Positions 23,265 through 36,000 of a stretch of 64,000 bases of DNA are shown piece after piece; within the stretch, counting starts at the first letter, position 1, and each line of letters starts with the position of its first letter. The notes under the pieces are model-generated. The model saw only the letters and a program-made list of their open reading frames with translations, was not told where the DNA came from and did not search any database. A program made the position numbers and the translations under genes. Source of the DNA: Anastrepha obliqua (taxonomy: Eukaryota > Arthropoda > Insecta > Diptera > Tephritidae); NCBI RefSeq assembly GCF_027943255.1, contig NC_072893.1, positions 1,426,001-1,490,000 on the forward strand. Reading direction: 5' to 3'.

Positions 23265-26200
23265 GTTGCGGCTATGGCGTTCTGGCTACGGCACCAGTCA
23301 TTGCATGCTTAACGAGGAATTAGGTTTACATATAACAAAGAATACCAACTAAGGATGCAAGGAAAATGTTTGCTGCTCCAAAATTTCGTGGTCCTACGGC
23401 AATTAAAGACAACCAAAATAGATAATCCTCAAAGTTTATTGGGTGGTCTATAAAAGATTACCAGCAACATTCACCTCGTTCCAATAAAAATTTAAGCTGT
23501 TGAAAATGCTTCGAATTACCGCCGAGCTCAGCAGCTAAACGTCAATACGAAGAGAGTTTTTTAAAGAGTTGGGTTTACGCTAACAATCCGATTATCATAG
23601 AAGAACCCAAGCATAACAATCGAGCTAAAACGGCGCTGGCAAATATGAAGGAAAATTAAAAAAAAAAACACCAAAAACTTGTTTTTGTTTTAACAATAAT
23701 GTTGTCCACCTAATTGAACTTCTTTGTGGAAACTTTAATAAAAACTACATCTTTTCTAAGAATACGTGTTGAGAGTTAAAGTTATATATATTGACCCTAA
23801 GATGGCACACACTGCATATCAATATTCTCTGCCCTTTTAATAAAACAACTTAAACCGGCTTAGCACTTTTTTCCATCACGCACTTAATTGCTTGCTTTTC
23901 TCGAAGTAGGGAATGATATGATAAATTCCGATTACTGACCTCAAAGTAAAATCTTTTAAAGTCAAATAAATTGCCCGCAGATAAAACTGACTCAAAGAAC
24001 CGTTTTTAGATCATTTAATAAAAAAAAGCAAACGTGCAATGATTAAATCATAAATAAATATTTTTGCTTTGTTATATCATCTATTTTGGATGCAATTATA
24101 ATTGCATTCAATACAAAAGAAAGAAAATACACCCCATAAAATCTTTGCTAAGCATAGATACCTTAGTAAAATCCATCAAAGCAACGCTGCCCCGAGTCGA
24201 TCAGTTAGAAAATCTCCTGGATGCTTAAGTAGCCTGCTCAACTTTTTCTTTGTTGCTTTTGTTTTTGAAAAGCTATGTGGAGCTAAGCCAAGGGGAAATA
24301 TTTTTCCCTCCATAAATTACGATGCGGCTATGAATTGTGAATCACTGCAATGCAAAAAGCACCAAAAGCTGCACAGATAAATGGCAGTAATGGCGGAGTA
24401 TTAGTAAATATGGTAGCAGATAATAAATTGAAAGCAAGTCCTGGAACAACCCACAAAGAGCAGAGTATCCATCCGGTGAGGGGTAAGAGCACCCTGAAAT
24501 GTGGATTCAGAGATGCATGCATTATGTGGCAAGTGTAGCTGGGAGTAGAGGGTTATGTGGCGGTCTGATTGGTAGTGCGTAATGTCAGGGGCACTGCTGT
24601 AGTAAGGCACACCAACCGAGTGTGCCCCAGTGTACGACGAGGGAAATACAAAGCATAAATTTTCCTAAAGTGCTTTTGCTGATGAAACTGCTGCTGTTGT
24701 TGTTGGTTACGATGCTGTAGCGTGGCACCCACGACGCGCAAAATATGCGTTGCAGAAATTCAGCGAAATATTTTCCCGCCACATGCTCCCCACTCCCTGG
24801 TTGCTTACCCTTCACCTTCCATCATTCACCATTCCCCGCCTCAAATTCGCGTGCCCGCATTTCCGCGTTTCCGCGTTCCTACGCTTATTATGCTTTTGTC
24901 TTAGAGCAGCTTGGGAAGTATTTTTGCAAATTTTCGGTGAACAATAGGAGTGTATGTGTGTATGTGTGCCATGTGTGTGGAATGTTTTGGCAAGGGTGGA
25001 TGCGCACCACAACAGAAATGTTCTTAAAACAAAACATGAAAGAAGAAGACCCCCAAAAGTTGCTCACGAGCTGGGGGCTGCGTTTGTGTCTGTTTGGATT
25101 TGTGTGAATGTCGAATGGTGGGGTGGTTCTTTTTGTGCGTGGTGCGTCTTCTGGTGCCGAAATGTTTTTGTGTTAACTAGAAGTTTTTTGGCCATTAACA
25201 CACCGCACAGAAACACTGATTTAAACCACTCTCAGTTGGAGTCAGTTGCACCCATCTTCCCACGAACAAACCTAACAACTCAGCACCGCCCCACCAGTCG
25301 TACCAGAATAACTGGAGCAGCTGTTCACGATTCTGGCATCTCTGTTGCGTGGCAGTTTCGTACCCGCATTTGCCGCAATTCTTGCATTTTACGATCACCA
25401 CGAGGAACGTGCAACATTGCTGCCTGGATGTTGCAGCATTACTGGCGCATACAATGGCCGAGGTTTTGTGCTCATATTCGTACATGAGACGGCACCTCTG
25501 CTCATCCTAATCATCAAATGCTCACCCACTTTTTAATTTTAAGAGCTTTTGTGTTGTTATTGTTGCATTCTCTTTTAAAGTTAACTAAATTAAGAGAAAA
25601 TTTAATACTTGTTGTCCAAGTATGGATTTGTCTATTATAATAGCAAAGAAACTTATATTTTGAGATATAAAAAAAAATTATAAAAATAAATAAAAATTAT
25701 AAAAAATGTAAAAAAAATATTGTATAGTTTGCCTAAAGCTAGTTTCTTCATAACGAGAAAAACCAATTTTTTATAGATTCCAAAATATTTATGTAGTACG
25801 CATTACGGCTGCCGGGACATATTTTTTATGAATGCCTAAAAATTCAAAAAAAATTAAAATCGAATGCTTCGAAAATATCATGGCATATAACCTAAATGAT
25901 AACGTCCTTATCGTCCTGAGTATTACTTGCAAGTGCCATATCGCTAGGAAACTGACGGAATGCTAGAAAACAAAATGGAAGTCTTTGGAAATGGTTAAAT
26001 AGACCTGCGTGTATATTCTATGTGCCCAGTAGCTTTCCTGTGGACCAACTCTTCAACTTTTTTGTGAAGTCACCTCAGTTACTTACAGAATGATTCGAGT
26101 ATTACTTATGAAGATATTCTTAGGGTTTCTCGCGCAATTCACGTCAAATAGGATTTTCGGCTCCTCTTCGTTGAGGCTTTATTTTTCTTCCTAAATATCT

Positions 26201-29200
26201 TGAAATTATATTTGTTTACAGTAAATCAATTCACATTTCGCTATTTGCTAAGCAAGTAAAAAAATTAAGTTTTTCAAATCGGCGCCTGAGGTTTTCCGAA
26301 TATGTTTGTGCGTTCCTCATATTCTGTAGTCCCCGACTAGACTTCGAGTCCCACTGTGAACATAAAACACCAAATGCGGGCAACGGAAAGCAATGCCAGA
26401 CCACCGAATATATCATATTTTGCCCTGAAGAAGCTTTTCCCAAAACCAATACCAATTCGGAGGCGGCAAAAAACTCTAGGTTCCTTCATTTCACTTCATT
26501 GGCCAGAGCACCAATTAACACCAACACATGTACCTGTGCATATATGAATGTGTGCATATATGAATGTGTGTATATACGGATGTAAATATTTGTAGACGAA
26601 ATACGTTTAAAGATGATTTTCAGTTCCACCAAAAAAAAATACTATCTTTGGTTTTTGCCTCGATCTTTATCATCATCCACTTCATTCTCCTCCTTCTGGT
26701 CCTATTACAGAAACGTAAGCCGCGCACTGCCTGGCATCCTTCAGCCTCGCTGGCGACCTCAACGCGTTTTTTTGTCTCTTAGGACGCGCTAACTTTTAAT
26801 TTTCGTTTCGCTCTTTATCGCCTCAAGTCATCCGTTGTTTTGTTTGTTTGTTGTTGCGCGTAGCGCCGCCTAAAGCATTTAAGGCGGGTGGGTAAAAATG
26901 TCCTGCGCTAATAAAATTACTTCGTCATAAATCACATTACCCACATAATTCGTATGAAATTTACGCACAACTTTTGGTCTGAGCTATAACTTCGCTCCAC
27001 TCGTTTTGCAGCACGTTGTTGTTGCAGTCTTCATGTGGCATGATTTGTTTGTTGCTTTCTCAATGTGCTGCGCCATTATCCGCACAACTTTTGCGCAAAC
27101 GTTTTGAAAAAGTTTTCCTCTGAAGCATAAACATGACACCTGCCCGCCAACAGTCCTCTTGCGCCTTTGTCTCTGCTCTCCACCTACTCTCAGCCCTGCT
27201 CCCTTATTAAATGTCTTGAGATTCTGTTTTGCGCAGGATCCGGTGCGTGTGGCAAGTGGCAAGTTCCGTTTACAGTTTTTCTTTGTTGCTGAACAGCAGC
27301 TAAATTTCATCTTGTCTCCAAACTCGGTGAGGTTAAAGGAGCAGCACGGAGCGGAGTGTGCGGCACTATAAGCAGTAGTAAAAGGGTTGCCGACATGTGG
27401 TGGTTTTTGAATTGTTTTCGTTTGACATTCACAGTTACTTTGCCTGGTTGCTGATTGTTGTTAATGTCATTGTTATTGTTGTTGTCACTGTTTTATGTGT
27501 CATGAAAATGTGGTTGGTATGCGCACGGCCACAACGTCGACATAAACACCGTAATTAGTTGAAATGAGGCGCCAGCAGGTGGCCCGTGGGCCGGCGTCCG
27601 GCGACAAAGCCAACGAACCGAAGTGGAGCGGATGTTAGAGAGGTCGCACACATTCGTAGATGTATATGGCAAGCAACCAAATACCGAAATTTTGTGAAAT
27701 ATGAGGGGGGCACTCAAAAGAATAAATTTAAAACAATTTCTGCTGCTCTGGTTGCAAACGGCGTGGAAGGTGGAGCGGGTGGAATGCAAACACCAGTAGC
27801 GGAGGGCCAAGTTCGCTTTGTCGCAATTAATGGCAACAATTCGCAATATTTACTTTTCTCAGCAAATTTATAGCACAAAACATTCGCTTTTGTTGTTGTT
27901 GTTTTTTATTTTCTTTTAAAAGGAATCGCGTCGTAGCACAGCTCCAGCCAAGTAACAAACTGTCGAGGAACTATGCGGCGTTCTTGGGCTGGTGGGACAA
28001 TTACTGCTCCGGCTCACATACACCCACCCACACAATCGCACGCAATGCCAAAAAAGTTTCTGAGTTAAAGTTGACTGCTTTGTTTTGTATAGATGTGTGT
28101 GGGTATCCGTTTAGGCGCCCAGAAGCTCGATTGTATTTCCGTGCTGATTTGTGGGTGCGTGCACTCCTTCTTGGCCTTGCGTTTGCTTTTTCTAGGTAGT
28201 TGTTATTGTTGTGCCATTAAAAAGTTGTTGCTTGCAAAACTTCTGCCCACATACATAGCACATTTGCAAGCACGACAACAATAATTCCGTTCCATGTGGG
28301 CGCAGGTTCTGTTCCGCCCGGCCATTCATTCAAATTTCCTAAAGCTACACAAATGAAAGGCTTTATTTACTCTCCCTTTTCATACATATTTGGTCGCGTT
28401 TGCTGTGCGTTGCCTCAGTCACTTCACTCTTCATGCCCCACTCTTTACTCAGTGTTGAAATAAAGATAAATTACGGGCTTTAATAGTCCAAGTTTTGCCT
28501 TCAACGTTTTTCGTTATTACTGCAATCGTTTGTTGCTGTCTAATTTGGTGTAGTTGTTGTTGTATTTATTGGCCTAATAATAATTATGCGTCTCCTTCAT
28601 TTGCATGGAAGCTTTTGACATCTATTTGTTCCGACACTCGCCTCACCCAGCAAACCTTTGAATCCTCTGCAACCATAATATTACGCAGTGCCTGTCGCAT
28701 ATCAATTTTGTTGTTGTTGGGTACATTTTATGACCGAAAGCAGTTGGTTGTAAATTTTAGTCACCGGAAAATTTACTGCCAGAACGACAGTCACGTTGAC
28801 ATTGCGCACCCTACTTTCCACTCAAACCAGCCGAAGTTGATCGAGGTGAGCTGACTGAGCGTCCTCGTGCAATTATTCCTGCTTCGTTCTGCTCTCGACG
28901 AGTATATGTGTGCGTAGCAGTAGACCTTATATTTTTTTCTCGTCACCATTAACTCATCATCTCCCTGTGAAACAAGGCCGTGCCTCTACTAATTTGTATG
29001 CAAGCTGTGAGTTTCAGCTAAGCGCTCTGTCCTGCGTCACTCTGCTAGTCCTACAATTTGCTCAAAGTGATTATTATGATTGCCTATCAAATATCGCAAT
29101 TATCCTACTCCATTCATTATGCCGCTTAATCATGCCGCTGTGTACATAATTGGGTAGTCCATAGAAAATACTGGCTGCTGGTTTACGTAGTTAAGATTAG

Positions 29201-29404
29201 TACTAAAATTACTAGTAATGATTCACGTGTAGCCTTGAAAAGTATACTTCGAACATCTCCTCGAATTCGAGATGAGCATCATGACTTTTGTCGGAAAATA
29301 GAGGACGCTACCTAACCACTTTCTAATTGCAGCTGGTGTTTAGGGCCGTTAATTTAAAAAGCTTTTGTATTAATTATGTAACTTTAATTTTGCATGCCCG
29401 AAAT
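23265..29404 (+). other. Intron sequence, no gene seen
   Basis: About 6.1 kb of intron. It includes a possible but unproven Tc1 N-terminal trace near 23440-23660, an extremely A/T-rich run at 25665-25725, a 16 bp tandem unit GTGCATATATGAATGT repeated at 26536-26567, and (GTT)n tracts near 27470 and 27890. Frames of up to 177 codons occur at 24745-25487 but carry no recognisable domain, and their amino-acid make-up follows simple sequence. Confidence 0.5.
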
Positions 29405-29770
29405 ATAGGGTGGTCCAACCCACGTTTGGAATTGTACTTATTAAAATTCGTCAGTAAATGAAAGACGCGTGAAGATTTTTCGATGATTTTTTCGATTAGA
29501 AAGAGGAAACCTTTACAGGCTGGGCTCACAGTAGGCCATTCAATCAATTCCAAATTGCAATATATTTCAGCAAATTTCAGTCGTTCAAGCAACTTTGATT
29601 TATTGTTTTCACTCTTGCCTCCTCTCTGGCTGGTTTACATAAAATTTACTCTTAATGGCGTCCCATAAAAGATAATTTAATGCAGTCAAATCGCTGCATC
29701 TTGTCAATTGGACAGGACACCGTTTCAGCTGATCATTCGAATCTAACTTTACCCACCTTGTTCAAACGAA
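29405..29770 (-). pseudogene. DD41D-like mariner, C-terminal relic
   Basis: The minus strand reads CPVQLTRCSDLTALNYLLWD, then AIKSKFYVNQP. This aligns with the region around the third acidic residue of DD41D transposases (family pattern RSCDLTPLDYFLWG). The third Asp is replaced by Asn here. A possible terminal sequence TAGGGTGGTCCAACC lies at about 29407-29421. The 5' two thirds are missing. The exact family is inferred. Confidence 0.65.
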
Positions 29771-30037
29771 AAGTGATCCATTTTTTACAGCCAAGAAATA
29801 ATTTTTTCACGGTTGTATTTTACCTGCCAAAATGAAAAAATTCAAATTTTAGTTATTGAGAGGTGGGCTTTGTCGGTTTTAACTACCCGGAACCAAAAAA
29901 AAACATGACGGACAAAAAATCGAAGCGGATTTTTTTTGATTGAAGGCATAAAATGTTTACATTTAAAGTTTTCATGGCCAAACCTAGGAACAGTATTCCA
30001 CTTTATCGTTAAAAAAATATATATTTCTAACAAGATA

Positions 30038-30462
30038 CAGGGTTTGATTGAAAAGTAATGAGTCTTATTTTTTTAAGCAGTTTTATTAAACCTTTTGGCT
30101 TATACAACTAATATTCTTCAAAATAGGACCCTTGAGCGTCAATACACCGCTGGTAGCGGTCCTTCCACTGCAGGAAACATTTTTTAAACTCATCCGCCGG
30201 CAACGCGATCAATTCGGCTGTCACAGTTTTTTGGATCGCCTCGATGGAGTCGAAACGCCTACCCTTCTGGTTTCTTTTCAGGCGCGGGAACAAGAAGAAG
30301 TCCGGAGGGGACAGGTCTGGGCTGTAGGGACGGTGGGGAAGCACCGGAATCCGCATCTTGGCCAATGCAGAGGTGCAGAGGAAGGCGGTGTGCGTCGGCG
30401 CATTGTCGTGAAAGATATCCAAAACGTACGTTTGCTGGGCTGCTTCGAGTGTGGTCTAACAA
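30038..30462 (-). pseudogene. DD34D mariner, 5'-truncated relic
   Basis: A mariner end, TA then CAGGGTTTGATTGAAAAGTA (30036-30057), is followed on the minus strand by a clean 104-codon frame (30422-30108): FHDNAPTHTAF, then YSPDLSPPDFFLFP, then a tail ending CIDAQGSYFEEY. The last two catalytic Asp residues are 34 apart. The N-terminal part, the first Asp and the other terminal repeat are absent, so it cannot transpose. Confidence 0.82.
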
Positions 30463-30529
30463 AGCGGTTAAAAGAGTAACAAAAATAAGAACTTGTTATC
30501 TTCTCTTAACTGTATGTCAGCGAAACATG

Positions 30530-30905
30530 ACATTCAAAGCAAGAATCAGCGAGAAAACTGCAGTCATTTTTGAATAGATGTTTGCGTGGCATTATCCGCG
30601 TTTGGTAGTCACGAACCTTTTCTAACCAATCCCTGTGGCAATAAATAAAAAAAAAGAAGCAAATTGAAAGGAAATTATGCGCAGAAAGTAGAAGAGGGTC
30701 GGGCAAACGGGCAAAAAATTCGAACGAAATAGCTCATTCAGCTTTGCAGTGGAGTCCACAAAGGGCTAAAACCTGGGGCCGGCGCAAATTGACTTGGAGA
30801 AGATGTGTAAATAAGGAGACCAGCAAAGCATTCAACGAACTAAAATACTCGTATGTACAAGGAAACCGTGAGTTGTGGAAACCTTTTGTAGATAAACCAA
30901 GTTCT
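30530..30905 (+). pseudogene. Non-LTR retrotransposon C-terminal relic
   Basis: The plus strand reads KLQSFLNRCLRGIIRVW, then a stop, then NEIAHSALQWSPQ, KTWGRRKLTWRRCVNKE and RELWKPFVDKPSS before a stop. This is the C-terminal module found after RT in RTE- or CR1-like LINEs (pattern LNRCLR ... ALQWSPQ ... GRPKLTWRR ... W). It differs from the C-terminus of the intact RTE at 45120-48113, so it represents another LINE family. Confidence 0.65.
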
Positions 30906-30984
30906 TAATTGCGCTGTGGAATTTTAATATTGGAACATCCCAATAATAACTAAAATGTTGCCCGCAATTCGCTGCTCTGACTGC

Positions 30985-31205
30985 AGCGGTAGCTGAAAGG
31001 GTTGGTGCGTGACACCCATTCGGGAGCGCGTAGGTTCAAGTCTCCGTACATGAAACAGCAAAAGATTTTTTTTCTAACGGTGATCGCCTCTTGGCAGGCA
31101 ATGACAAACTTTCGAGGGTATTTCTGCCATGAAACATCTCCTCATTAAAACAAGGAAGAGGAGCTCGGCAAAACATTTAACAGAAGTGTACGCACCAATT
31201 ATTAA
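30985..31205 (+). mobile_element. tRNA-derived SINE, copy 2 (subfamily II, internally deleted)
   Basis: The head has GGTAGCTGAAAGGGTTGGTG and a B-box-like AGGTTCAAGTCTCC. The region before the B box reads CATTCGGGAGCGCG, a variant shared with copy 5 and not with copies 1 and 3. The body is present (TATTTCTGCCATGAAACATC), but about 100 bp between CTCCTCATTAAAA and GGAAGAGGAGC is missing. It ends GTACGCACCAATTATTAAT. Confidence 0.78.
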
Positions 31206-31247
31206 TTTATCTATTTTAATGCGCTGCTCTACCGCTATGTCAAAGTA

Positions 31248-32499
31248 CAAAGTTGCACTAAGTTCTCGCTGTTTGTCAATATATGTCGCCAGCAGTGTGT
31301 GCTAGTCGATTCTAACATACCCTAAACGTCATAAACCAAGCTTAGACATATGGTAAACAAACTGCTTCGACTCATTAGTGATTTTGTTTTGGTATCGTAT
31401 ACATTTGGTTTTGTGAAAATGTCTAATTTTGTGCCGAATAATCGTCATTTACGGGAAGTGTTGATTTTCCTCTTTCATTCGAAAAAAACCGAAAAACGGC
31501 GGCTCATTGAGAGCTACAAAAAGTTTATGGAGATACTGCTTTAAGTGAAACAACGGGGCGAGATTGGTTCCATCGCTTCAAAGACGGTGATTTTAATGTT
31601 AACGACCGTCCGCGTGAAGGAAGGTCAAACACCTTCGAAGACGCTGAAAGGGAGGCATTGCTCAATGAAGATCCGTGTCAAACGCAAGAAGAGCTTGCTG
31701 CAGTATTAGGAGTTACCCGCCAATCCATTTCTAAGCGATTGCATGCTTTGGGAATGATTAAGAAACATTGGATTTGGGTTCCTTATGAATTAAAATCAAC
31801 GTCGTTTTTTCGCCTGTGAACAACTGCTCCAGCGACGAAAAGGAAGGGTTTTCTTCATCGCATCGTGACAGGTGACGAAAAATGGATTCATTACAGCAAT
31901 CCAAAGAAAAGAAAGTCATGCGGACTGCGCGGTCATGCTTCTACGTTGTCGCCTCGGCTATGTATTTGGTGGGACCAACTTGGTGTTATCTATTATGAAC
32001 TGTTAAAACAAAGCGAAACCATCACTGGGGATCGGTATCAACTTCAATTGATGCAATTGAGCGGAGCACTGCACGAGAAGTGGCCGCAATACGCGGAGAG
32101 GCATGAAAAAGTGATTCTACAGCATGACAACGCTCGGCCTCACGTTGCCAAACCCCTGAAAACTTTCCTGGAAACACTGGCATGGGAAATCCTATCCCAC
32201 CCACCATATTCTCCAGATATTGCGCCGTCTGACTATCATCGGTTCCGATCGATGGCACATGTTCTAGGTAACCAGCAGTTCCATTCATATGAAGGCATCA
32301 AAAAAGGGCTTGATACGTGGATAGCCTCAAAAGATTAACAGTTTTACCGCGACGGTATACGAGATCTACCAGAAAGATGGGAAAAAGTAGTAGCCAGTGA
32401 TGGGTAATACTTTCAATGATTCACTTGTAACTATTTTTTCAGAATAAAGTTGTATTTTCATAAAAAAAAAAAAAAACAGCAAGAACTTAGTTGCGCACC
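31248..32499 (+). mobile_element. DD34D mariner element, nearly complete
   Basis: About 1.25 kb, with flanking TA at 31246-31247 and 32500-32501. The terminal inverted repeats are imperfect and share CTAAGTTCTYGCTGTTT. An A-run of 14-15 bases lies just inside the 3' repeat (32462-32476). It is preceded by SINE copy 2 and followed by SINE copy 3, so this 2 kb stretch is a stack of mobile DNA. Confidence 0.8.
31420..32407 (+). pseudogene. Mariner transposase pseudogene, all three Asp retained
   Basis: It starts MSNFVPNNRHLREVLIFLF at 31420. A frameshift near 31485-31540 leads to SETTGRDWFHRFKDGDFN, GRSNTFEDAE and the second helix-turn-helix, QEELAAVLGVTRQSISKRL. From 31865 a 157-codon frame carries TGDEKWIHYSNPKKRKSCG (first Asp), QHDNARPHVAKP (second) and SPDIAPSDYH (third), with 34 residues between the last two. 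A short deletion after GHAST and a stop near 32337 remain, before a tail reading QFYRDGIRDLPERW. It is dead, but less decayed than its neighbours. Confidence 0.85.
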
Positions 32500-32694
32500 T
32501 AATACTTTTTTCTAACGCATAGTCGAACTCTTCTCTGCAGATATAGGAATAAGATTGTATACATTTCCAATTTTCGCTTTGTCTGGTTATGAGCAACCAT
32601 TTTTTACATATTTCTTTTTCTTCAAAATATGATTAGTAATTGGAAATAATTATAATAATTAATAACTTTGATTAACACAGGCTTAAGGTAAACA

Positions 32695-33019
32695 GCCGCT
32701 GTAGCCGAATGGGTTGGTGCGTGATCACCATTCGGAATTTCACTGAGAGGTCGTTGGTTCGAATCTCGGTGAAAACAAAATTAATAAAAACATTTTTCTA
32801 ATAGCGGTCGCCCCTCGGCAGGCAATGGCAAACCTCCGAGTGTATTTCTGCCATGAAAAAGCTCCTCATAAAAATATCTGCCGTTCGGAGTCGGCTTGAA
32901 ACTGTAGGTCCCTCCATTTTGTGGAACAACACCAAGACGCACACCACAAATAGGAGGAGGAGCTCGGCCAAACACCTAACAGAAGTGTACGCGCCAATTA
33001 TTTATTTTTTTTTTTTTTT
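32695..33019 (+). mobile_element. tRNA-derived SINE, copy 3 (subfamily I, full length with target duplication)
   Basis: A 325 bp copy flanked by a perfect 12 bp direct repeat, TTAAGGTAAACA, at 32683-32694 and 33020-33031. That is the signature of target-primed reverse transcription. A box: GTAGCCGAATGGGTTGGTGC. B box: GTTGGTTCGAATCTC, the best match to the Pol III consensus among the copies. The body is complete, ending ACGCGCCAATTATTTATT and a 17-18 base T run. This is the reference copy for the family in this window and probably the youngest full-length one. Confidence 0.9.
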
Positions 33020-33031
33020 TTAAGGTAAACA

Positions 33032-36000
33032 TCCTAAAGTTTTATAGCAAAAAAAAAAATGCTGTTTGAAAATACATTTTTGGATACTTGGATACATTTT
33101 GGCTTATAAGCAGCGCTATTTTGTAAGTTTATGCAATTTATGTACTTCCAGGACAGATTAGCTGCAAAATACAAAAACTCTGTGTGAATCGATGCATTAT
33201 ACGCATAGTTACTAGCGAACATATGAAGATACACATTTTTATATATCAAACATCATATTTCTGGCCTACTTACATTGGCCACACAATAACTATAAAGAAG
33301 ACCGGAGTTTGTAAACCTTTGTAGTTGTCAACTCTCGAAGACTCGTATCAAGCCTTGATCACTGGGTAAACAGCAAATTGGGTAAATAAATTTTCTTCAA
33401 AATATGTTAAATTTGTGTTTGCTCATCGTGTGTGGTTGGCATGTCGAATGTGAAGGCACTACAGATGCGAATATGGTTTCCTCAATGTACACGCTAATTA
33501 AGCGGGCTTGCTTTCGACGTAAAACCAGCCGCAAATAACCACATTTCGCTCATTACCTCACTGAGTCCTTGCAACACTTTTCACTAATTCACCTAATTAG
33601 ATTCGCTTTGCTCACCACGCCGACACCGCAAAATCAATATATTTTACATAACCGAATTGCAAACACCGAGCTCTACCCTACACCGCTGACTGGTGTCGGC
33701 CATCAATTCCTATAATTGACTACGAATTCGGGTCATTTCCAATCGTGTTGCATCAATGGTTTGTTGGACTCTGCACGCTTACGCGATGCCAATCATCCAA
33801 AACCACGCTGCACCACCCACCACCCACCATAGGAGCCAAGTGACGTGGTTGGCCGAATACGGCGGCCGTCAGAATTATGAAACCAAGCGTTAAGTTTTTA
33901 CCCGGCCATCGCTGAAATGCTGGTGTCTGTCCTTTTGTAATTTTGCGATTTTCCAATTTTTAAACAGCTGCTGCCGTAACTGTGAGTAAAAACAGGAAAA
34001 CACCTCTGCAATAATAGACTGTGTAGTTCTCGAGCAGCAACAACAAACATAGCAGCTGCGAGAAATGGTGTTGGCAAATGTTACATGCAAATTTGCTGCA
34101 TTGACAGTTGCAACAGTAACAAAAACAATGATGTCGGCAGCAAATAACACGACGCAGCTGCCGAGCACGAAACTAAGGATACACCTAATAGATACAGGAC
34201 AGTTGGGCAGCGCATAATCAGCTACTTGCATCCGCATCCGGGCAGCCTGTCAATAAAACCTCTCCACCCCCCAGCGCCAGTGAGCCGTGTTCACTTGCAT
34301 TCTGTCCGCAGTGTTTCAGATAGATGCCCGGACTCGGTCTCGGTCTCAGTTTTGGCCTCAGCTGTTGCTGTTATTATTGTTGCTACTGTCTGTCACTGAT
34401 TGGAAGGATATGCGCCGCATTGCAGTGGTTATCGGAAATGGGTTAATCGGTTTTTAAGAGGATCGCTACTTGCAATCTCATTCGACACGCCTCGCTTCGC
34501 TTCGCCTCGTCTCTTATGTTTTATTTCGAGCTCGAGCTCGACCTTGTTATTGTTGTCGCTATTTTTGCTGCTGCCGTTGAGCTGGTTTTTCAAGTACGAG
34601 TGCATTTATTCGCGATATTTGTAATTTAAGTTTTTCTCTGTTTTTATTTCCAATAGCTGAAACTGTAACAAAAGCATTTGGAGCTTGAGTAGTAGGTAAT
34701 GAGGAAAGTTGCTGGGATACTTCGTGGAAGCGAAAAACGAACGTGGTCAAGAGGGGGAAACCTGGTTTGCTCTGTTGGCTTATTGGTTGACTAACGCACA
34801 GAGGGCTGATGTAGAGGACAGTAATGTAGGTTAAATACGCGCCTTGAATGTTGTTCTCAATAACCCTTCACGTCTTCTTCTCTGCCCGCTCCTGTACAAT
34901 GGCGGTGGGTTGTTAGTTGAAGCGTAATGACTTCACTGTTAGCTTTCATCTTTATTTGAGCTCATTAAAAAGCGGCCAATGAAATGCTAAATACTCGAAC
35001 TGTTTTATTTATGGACAAAATGTGGCGATAAAATTGCAGCAACACATGAAAAATGGACTGGCCGTACCAAATTTCACACTACAAATAGCAATTCAACTGG
35101 GGCTAGAAAAGAGAGCGGAGAGCCAGAGGATGTGTGAATTCATTAGCCTTCAGATGGGTTATTTTGCTTAGCTTATTGGAGCTTAGAGATTTAGAAGCCC
35201 ACATGGTTTGAAGACACATAATAGCATTGATTTATGAGTTTGCGATTTGAGGGCAGGCTAATGAGCCCTTTGGTCTACGATGCATTCTGTGTGCCATTTA
35301 TTAATCGGCTAAACCTTCCCATATAGGGACTTTATGGGAAGTCCGTTGTTGCTGTTAAGAGAGGGATTCTCCAGCTCGCGTTGGCTGTTTTGCAATGAAC
35401 TTAATCTTGTAGATATGTAATGGGCGTCTTCAGTATATGTAAGTGGTATTGAGTAACCGTAGTTATAAATCGGGGGAGAGATGCAGCCATGAGCAAGATT
35501 CGATTAACAAGCAGATAGCGTAAGCTGCTATTAAAAGTGCACGAAACTCGCTTAAACAGCTTTCCCTGTGTAAAACTGATAACGTGTTTTTAACCCTCTG
35601 TCCGGTGCGCTACTTTTTACTATCTTTATCCATCGTGTGGGGAACTTTATTACGGCAAATTTATTTAGAAATATTTTAAATAAAAACACATTCGGTTGCT
35701 TAGGAAAACACACTTATTCACACTTAAAGTGAATTCACAAAAGAGCCCGTAAATTAGGTGAAATCGTTCATTAAACTATACAAATAAAAAGTTTAAAAGG
35801 TAACGAATTCTTATATATTTTATTTCTATAACTTTAAAATTTCAAAACCAGGGATTGAAATTGCTCCGCTACTTTCTAGTGTTCATTTTTGCTCTCGCTG
35901 CTGCCCTGAACTTGAAAAGATGATCCACTGCACAGGTAGCGCGAAACGCTAGACCAACTGTTTGGAGTTAAAAGCTTGGAATGCTGGATATAGTAAATAT

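Noticed and set aside
23440..23660. Possible Tc1 N-terminal relic (SIRREFFKELGL)
   Set aside because: Only one short match, with stops around it and no terminal repeats or catalytic motif; kept as a note in the intron entry.
24745..25487. Overlapping frames of 120 and 177 codons
   Set aside because: No domain, no splice context in frame, and composition follows simple intronic sequence.
32700..32775. A tRNA gene
   Set aside because: The A- and B-box match is part of a SINE head; the acceptor stem does not pair and the same head recurs with the SINE body in other copies.
35590..35625. TTAACCCTCTGTCCGG as a piggyBac element end
   Set aside because: No partner end with AGGGTTAA in range; a solitary match is too weak.
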